In this document: positions 58,988-64,000 of the stretch, piece by piece
Position numbering within the stretch: the stretch's first letter is position 1
How the letters are laid out: each line of letters begins with the position of its first letter
Assembly (NCBI GenBank): GCA_003339415.1
Contig: PDHQ01000073.1
Location: 79,457 to 143,456, forward strand
DNA length: 64,000 bases
From: Ophiocordyceps camponoti-saundersi (nom. inval.)
Taxonomy: Eukaryota; Ascomycota; Sordariomycetes; Hypocreales; Ophiocordycipitaceae
Reading direction: 5' to 3'
Translations under genes and position numbers: made by a program
Notes under the pieces: model-generated
Told to the model about the DNA's origin: nothing
The model's database searches: none
Seen by the model: only the letters and a program-made list of their open reading frames with translations

Positions 58988-60872
58988 ATGGGCTCGACCG
59001 GCGTCACCGCATCGGCCCCGCCGTCCTACCCCGCCAGCGGCCATGATGTCGGCCCCGGGCCAAGTAAAGACGAGCGGCCGGCGGTGTCACGGCAGAGCAT
59101 CAGGGAGTCGCTGTCAGACCGCGCTGAGGCGGACGCGACCCATCGAAGACTCAAGTCGCGGCACGTCCAGCTGCTCGGCATCGGGGGCAGCGTCGGCACC
59201 GTTCTCTTTGTGCGTTCTTGTCCCTCCCCGTCACCTACCTCAGCCGCGCTCATGTGCCGCAGGTGCAAATTGGTAAGGGGCTCATCGATGGAGGCCCGGG
59301 CAGCCTGTTTCTGGCCTTTGCATTCTGGTGCACCTTCATCCTTGCCGTGACGCAGTGTATGGCTGAGATGGTGACTTACCTGCCCATCTCGTCACCCTTT
59401 ATCCGCTTCGCCGGCCGTTATGTCGACGACGCTTTTGGCTTCGCTGCCGGCTGGAACTTCTTCATCTTCCAGGCCGCCTTGGTGCCGTTCGAGGTGGTGG
59501 CCTGCAACCTCATTATACGGTTCTGGACCGACGCGATCCCGACCGTCGTCATCATCGTCGTCATCATTACCCTGTACGCGCTCCTCAACGTCTTGACCGT
59601 CAGCTGGTTCGGCGAGAGCGAATTCTGGGCCGCCGTAGGCAAGGTTGTTCTAGCCGTCGGTCTCATCGTCTTTACCGTCATCGTCATGCTCGGCGGTAAC
59701 CCGCGCGGTGACCGGTTCGGCTTCACCTTCTGGAAACGACCCGGCGCCTTCGCCGAACTTTACTATCCGGGCGCTCTGGGCCGCTGGCTGGGCTTTCTCC
59801 AATGTATGATCCAGGCCGCCTTCACCATTGCCGGCCCGGACTACGTCTCCATGACGGCCGGCGAGGCCCAAAACCCGCGCACCGTCCTGCCTCGCGCTTA
59901 CGACGCCGTCTTTTATCGTCTAACGGCCTTCTTCGTCCTCGGCTCGCTGTGCGTCGGCATACTGGTGCCGTACAACGACGCCGAGATGCGTGCCGCCTTT
60001 GTAAACTCTGTCTCGGGCGCTGCCGCCTCGCCTTACGTTGTCGCCATGAATCGACTCGGCATCCGCATCTTGCCGCACATTGTCAACGCCATGATCCTCA
60101 CCTCGGCTTTCTCTGCCGGAAACTCCTATCTCTACTGCGCGTCGCGGTCGCTCTACGGCTTGGCCCTCGAAGGCAAGGCGCCCAAATTCCTGACCGCTTG
60201 CACCAAAAAGGGCGTGCCCGTCTATTGCGTCTCCATCGTCCTCCTCTTTGCCCTGCTGGCTTTTCTGCAGCTTCACACCAGCTCCGCCATTGTCCTCAGT
60301 TGGTTAGTCTCCCTCAACACCGCTTCCCAGCTCATCAACTTCGCCATGGTTTGCGTCACCTATCTCTTCTTTTACCGCGCTCTCAAGGCCCAAGGCATAA
60401 ATCGCCGCCATTTGCCTTACAGGGCTCGCTTTATGCCCTTTGCCGCCTGGTATGCCCTGGTCGGGACCGTTGTCATGGCTTTTGTTGGGGGTTACAAGGT
60501 TTTCCTTCCTCTTCCGGGCTTCTGGAATGTGCCCGACTTTCTGTTCTCGTAAGTGAAAAAGTCCCTTTCCAGACTTGGAACGACTCGAGTGTTGACTTAC
60601 CTTGACCCCAGCTATACTATGATTCCCATGTTTCCTATGCTCTATTTTGCCTGGAAATTCACGCACAAAACCAGTGTTTATAAGCCTGAGGAAGTTGACC
60701 TCTTCAAGGACTTGGCTGCTATCGACGAGTATGAGCGCCAGTACATCCCCCAGCCGCCCAGGTAAGTCGTCCTGACCAGAATGAGTATGACCTTTCTTTG
60801 ACCAGTCAGCTGAGGCTTGGCCATGATCACAGAAACTGTGCCGAGAAGGTGCTGGATAAGATGTTTGGATAG
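58988..60872 (+). CDS. Amino-acid permease (APC superfamily, fungal YAT type)
   Basis: A proton-coupled amino-acid importer of the plasma membrane. Exons 58988-59209, 59263-60548, 60612-60761 and 60833-60872 join in frame (1698 nt, 565 aa); the introns are 53, 63 and 71 bp. The hydrophilic N-terminus (about 55 residues) precedes the APC signature LLGIGGSVGTVLF joined across intron 1 to VQIGKGLIDGGPGSL. About 12 membrane segments follow; MTAGEAQNPRTVLPRAY and SAFSAGNSYLYCASRSLYG are conserved YAT blocks. The C-terminal tail ends NCAEKVLDKMFG, encoded mostly by a 40-nt last exon. Substrate is not predictable from sequence; the Dip5/Agp-like group is likely. GC at third positions is high in the membrane core. 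Confidence 0.93.
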
Positions 60873-63443
60873 TAATAAAAAGGCCTAACCACGTCATGTT
60901 GGAGGGTTGTCTTCACAACCATGAGGTATTCGAACCCACGTAGGCGGGGTGTGCTGCTCGGTGCTCCTCGACAACTTACATACATACGTGCAGACGAACA
61001 TGCTTATGCGTCCTTGGCGAAATTGGAAATGAAACTGCGCCGACATGGGGCTTAGAGCTTGAATGCAACAATTCAACGTGAGAAATCTGAGTTCTCGCCG
61101 TTCAGCTCTCGTGCAGATTAACGCCAACACCCCGCTCAATCATTGCTCCTTATCTTAACTCCAGATGAACCAAAGCTGGGCAAGGCTATACTCTACCGCT
61201 TCTGGTTTGCCCGTGAATGACACCTCCGGCAGCGACTCTGTGATGGAACATACCGGTCGCCACACTGTCCCGTCTTTGCATCATGGTCTTGTCCATCTGG
61301 CCGAGGAAAAGCATTGGTTGCGCGGCTGTTATCAAGAATTATTAGCTGCGAACTAAAGTGTCCAGATTCCGGCCGAAGTCGGGATATTCCCTCTTCTGAT
61401 GGGTACCTACTGCACTATCTGTTGTACGTCACAGCAGTGGCTTGTTTATTCGTAAATAGGCTGCTATCTGAACATATCTCCGGAGGTGCCTCCACTTTAG
61501 AGTGTCAGAGCTGCATGACTCTGATCCCGAACGCGGGGTGCTTCACCTCAACTTTGGATACCTCGGCAACTGTACGGATAGTCTCGACGTCTTCAGTGTC
61601 CTAGGTTTTACGTATGAATATCTGTAACTCCTACCTAGTAAGAGACAATGCGACAGCTGGAACCACTCTTGCCGTGATCAAGGATGTGCTTGGGATGCGG
61701 TTCTACCGATCTATCGACCTCCTGCCCTCACGATAGCGTCCACTTCCGCCTCGGTGGCGACAACACTCCCATTGCTGCTGCGAGACCCACTCTCATTTCT
61801 CATTGCTTCGTCTGGTTGTGTGTACGTAGGCTCTGTATTGAGGACGTGACGGAGGAAGGATACATGAAGTGAACGGATATAATAATGCCGACGCGGACGA
61901 CTATGCACTGCTTGCAGCCCGACGTTTGAGACATCCAGCAAACGTTCATACATTTTAATACAAGTCTTCCGTATTGTTTATCTCTCAAGAGACACAATTA
62001 ATGTTCTACGATACAGGTCTGCAATTTTCGATGTGGCCGCTGCAGAGAGCAAAGCAGTGGTTCATCTTCTCATCTGGTGATTTGGCAATAGCATTTTATA
62101 AGGCTCGGCTGTCCCATTATTTCTGTCTAGCCAACCTCACGCCTACGCAATGAGACGACTAGGAAGGAGAAACGATAGCGCTGCTCGAGTTTTTGTCTCA
62201 CATCAAAATCGTAGCTTTCCGGTTTATAGGACACCAGCATGAAGCGAACGGCAGTTTCCTAGCCCCGAATACCTGACATGTGAAAGGAGAGGAAGCCCAT
62301 ATAAATAAATGGAAGTTATAGATAGAAAAGAGGTATAAAGTGCAGACATATTATTCGGGCTAGAACCTACGGGTATAACTTTACCATAGAAACTAATAAA
62401 ACCACTGCCTTTGTTAATAATAGAAATTCGCCTTTGACTGTAGTAATTGTGTAATGTTTTATAGCAAGTTTATAACTGCGCTTATCACGCAGGCCCATGG
62501 AAACAGGTCATCTCCGGTTGCAACAGGATAGCGGTACAACGCGGCACCTCCGGAAACTGAGACTCAGATCTCTTAGTATGTATACCTGAAAAGATCAACT
62601 CTTGTAATTTGACTCACAAACTGGGCGTCCTAAGTTAACAAGCAATCTCGTTATTGCCCCTGTGATATGGAACAAGCAGAGGTCGCTCAGCTGAATGAAG
62701 AACTGAACGGCACGGTTCAGGCCTCCACTACTCACAACTGTATGTATGTACAGGACAGGGGTTTGATAGATATGTATGTATTTAAGATCCTTTTCAGCAA
62801 TTCACAATAGGTACAGATTTTCTAATCCATCTCCGTGATTCATGTCATCTGTCAAAAAGCTTGATTTTCCCCCTGTTGTCTGCATGAAGAGTGCCTGCCT
62901 CTTGATCAGCGTTCTCAAAATGTGTTCTTTACAGACACATACATATGTACATGCGTTGATTCCTGCTAATGCTATGGACCCTTCAATTCGAAATTCTGTT
63001 GAAATTCACCCGCAAGTCAAGGCGGGAATCAAAACATGGGAAAAGTAGTCGAGGAAAGTCTCAACCCGATAAATCTTCTCATAGTGTCACCGGCTTGAGT
63101 CTGCTAGACTTTAACAAAGGGGGAAAAAACCGCTCAAGAGTTGGATTATACCTTTTAGACATATCGAATCTACAGCACAATTACAGTCCGGGAATTAGGT
63201 CGACAACGTAACGTTCCCTTCCACGCCGTTTAAACCTACACAGCGAGGTTACCGCACGGTTTCGTGTAGGTAGCTATCGTTCTTAGTAAGTTTGAGAGCA
63301 ATCCTTTCGATTTCAACTCGCCGCTTGCTGCGACTTCACATATCCTGAAATTGGTCTATCAAGTGTCTATCAAAGTGTCTATCAAGTGTATATCAAGTGT
63401 CTATCAATATCTGTTGCGCGAAACCCTAATTTGTCTCCCTCTT
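60873..63443. other. Long intergenic region, no supported gene
   Basis: 2.57 kb. Frames of 60-96 codons here lack protein-like composition. Short CATA/TATG runs lie near 60975 and 62740-62780. At 63354-63410 a run of imperfect 11-12 bp repeats (GTGTCTATCAA) lies just 3' of the repeat protein gene. Confidence 0.55.
60903..60918 (+). terminator. Short hairpin just 3' of permease gene
   Basis: GGTTGT-CTTC-ACAACC, a perfect 6-bp stem 30 bases after the stop codon. Fungal 3' ends do not need such hairpins, so a role is doubtful. Confidence 0.2.
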
Positions 63444-64000
63444 TTACTTACGGTACCCCCTGAAGTGCTGACCGAACCCTCCGCATTGCTGACCGAACCC
63501 TCCGCATTGCTGACCGGCCCCTCTGAATTGCTGACCGGCCCCTCCGAATTGCTGACCGGCCCCTCTGAATTGCTGACCGACCCCTCCGAATTGTTGACCG
63601 AATGCTCTATTGTGCTGCCCGAATCCCCCGCTTTGCTGCCCAAAGCCTCCTACGTTGCTGTTGGCAAACCCCGTATGTCTTTGAACATACCCGGTTTGTC
63701 TTTGAGTGAACCCGGTTTGTCTTTGAGTGAACCCGGTTTGTCTTTGGGTAAACCCTACCCTTTGCTGGCCAAAGTTTCCCAGGAATTGGCTATTGGCGAA
63801 ACACAGCGGGATGACGTTGTTCATGCCATTTACAATTGTCGGCGATAGTATGTTCTGCCGGCCAAAGTTCTGGGTGGTGTCAACCAGAAAGGTCTGCAGC
63901 TGCTTCAAGTTGTTTCCGCCGGAGAAACCGTTAATCTGATCCCTATACCTCCCAAAGACTTCATTCGAAGCACCAAAGCTGACAAGGCTATACATGGCCG
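63444..64000 (-). CDS. Gln/Gly-rich heptad-repeat protein, 5' end beyond window
   Basis: An open minus-strand frame of 183 codons from the ATG at 63995, and open to the window edge, so the true start may lie outside. About 78 non-repeated residues (with GFSGGNN and NNVIPLCFANSQF) precede four 7-residue units of GFTQRQT type. About ten further units of QQFGGAG/QQCGGFG type follow, ending GYRK-stop. Both repeats are 21 bp in DNA. No signal peptide is seen after this ATG. The composition is prion-like (Gln/Gly/Phe, few charges). The opposite strand is also open through the array but gives an unlikely Leu/Pro/Ser repeat. No family recognised. Confidence 0.6.
   Translation of the reverse strand, partial: AMYSLVSFGASNEVFGRYRDQINGFSGGNNLKQLQTFLVDTTQNFGRQNILSPTIVNGMNNVIPLCFANSQFLGNFGQQRVGFTQRQTGFTQRQTGFTQRQTGYVQRHTGFANSNVGGFGQQSGGFGQHNRAFGQQFGGVGQQFRGAGQQFGGAGQQFRGAGQQCGGFGQQCGGFGQHFRGYRK

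Noticed and set aside
60904..60945. Possible tRNA T-arm (GGGTTCGAATACC on the minus strand)
   Set aside because: The stem has mismatches, and no acceptor, D or anticodon arms could be placed around it.
61165..61872. Small plus-strand frames of 60-96 codons in the long intergenic region
   Set aside because: No domain, poor composition, no splice sites linking them; likely chance.
1..64000. CRISPR array or bacterial operon signals
   Set aside because: The 36-bp repeats at 1-465 are contiguous without spacers, and the genes have spliceosomal introns; the DNA is fungal.

Overview
The window is nuclear DNA of a filamentous ascomycete (Pezizomycotina, probably Sordariomycetes). The evidence is short GT..CTAAC..AG introns, NudE and Doa10 orthologues of fungal type, CCTA/TAGG-type microsatellites, and above all the mark of repeat-induced point mutation (RIP). 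It has two compartments that meet at about 40.62-40.8 kb. I cannot name the species.

Positions 1 to about 40,620 are an extremely AT-rich RIP island with no functional gene. CA and TG dinucleotides are almost absent, while CG, CC and CT survive. ATG codons have therefore nearly vanished and former coding frames are full of TAA and TAG. Despite this, elements can be delimited by terminal repeats and target-site duplications (TSDs). They are: a 36-bp minisatellite (1-465); a Ty1/copia element (3319-8632, 165-bp LTRs, TSD ATATC); and a hAT DNA transposon (9109-35568, 8-bp TSD GCTATACT). The hAT has been split by two chromodomain-type Ty3/gypsy elements. One is on the + strand (11494-19104, 300-bp LTRs, TSD ACTCT). 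The other is on the - strand (20715-32787, 609-bp LTRs), and its 3' LTR is itself split by a Tad-like LINE fragment (30495-32364, 14-bp TSD). To the right lie an inverted fragment of the same hAT family (about 36.2-36.97 kb) and two opposed copies of a small LTR element with 210-bp LTRs and a gag-type CCHC knuckle but no visible pol. One of these sits inside the other and creates an inverted repeat with arms of about 1 kb.

Positions 40,800 to 64,000 are ordinary gene-bearing DNA: nudE (+, one intron); a cytosolic trypsin-fold serine protease-like protein (-); a short LTR relic that escaped RIP and belongs to the family of the + strand chromovirus; a Doa10/Ssm4 RING-CH ubiquitin ligase (-); a large Ala/Ser-rich membrane-anchored helical protein (+, four exons); an amino-acid permease (+, four exons); and, at the right edge, a 5'-open frame of 21-bp (7-residue) repeats (-). 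Intergenic DNA holds TATG and TAGG microsatellites and a cluster of TGATTCAC repeats upstream of the protease gene.

The host genes form no obvious pathway: dynein regulation (NudE), ER-associated degradation (Doa10) and amino-acid uptake are separate housekeeping tasks. The main interest is the stratified, internally dated transposon nest, extra frames of unknown function in both chromoviruses, and the unmutated LTR relic beside it.
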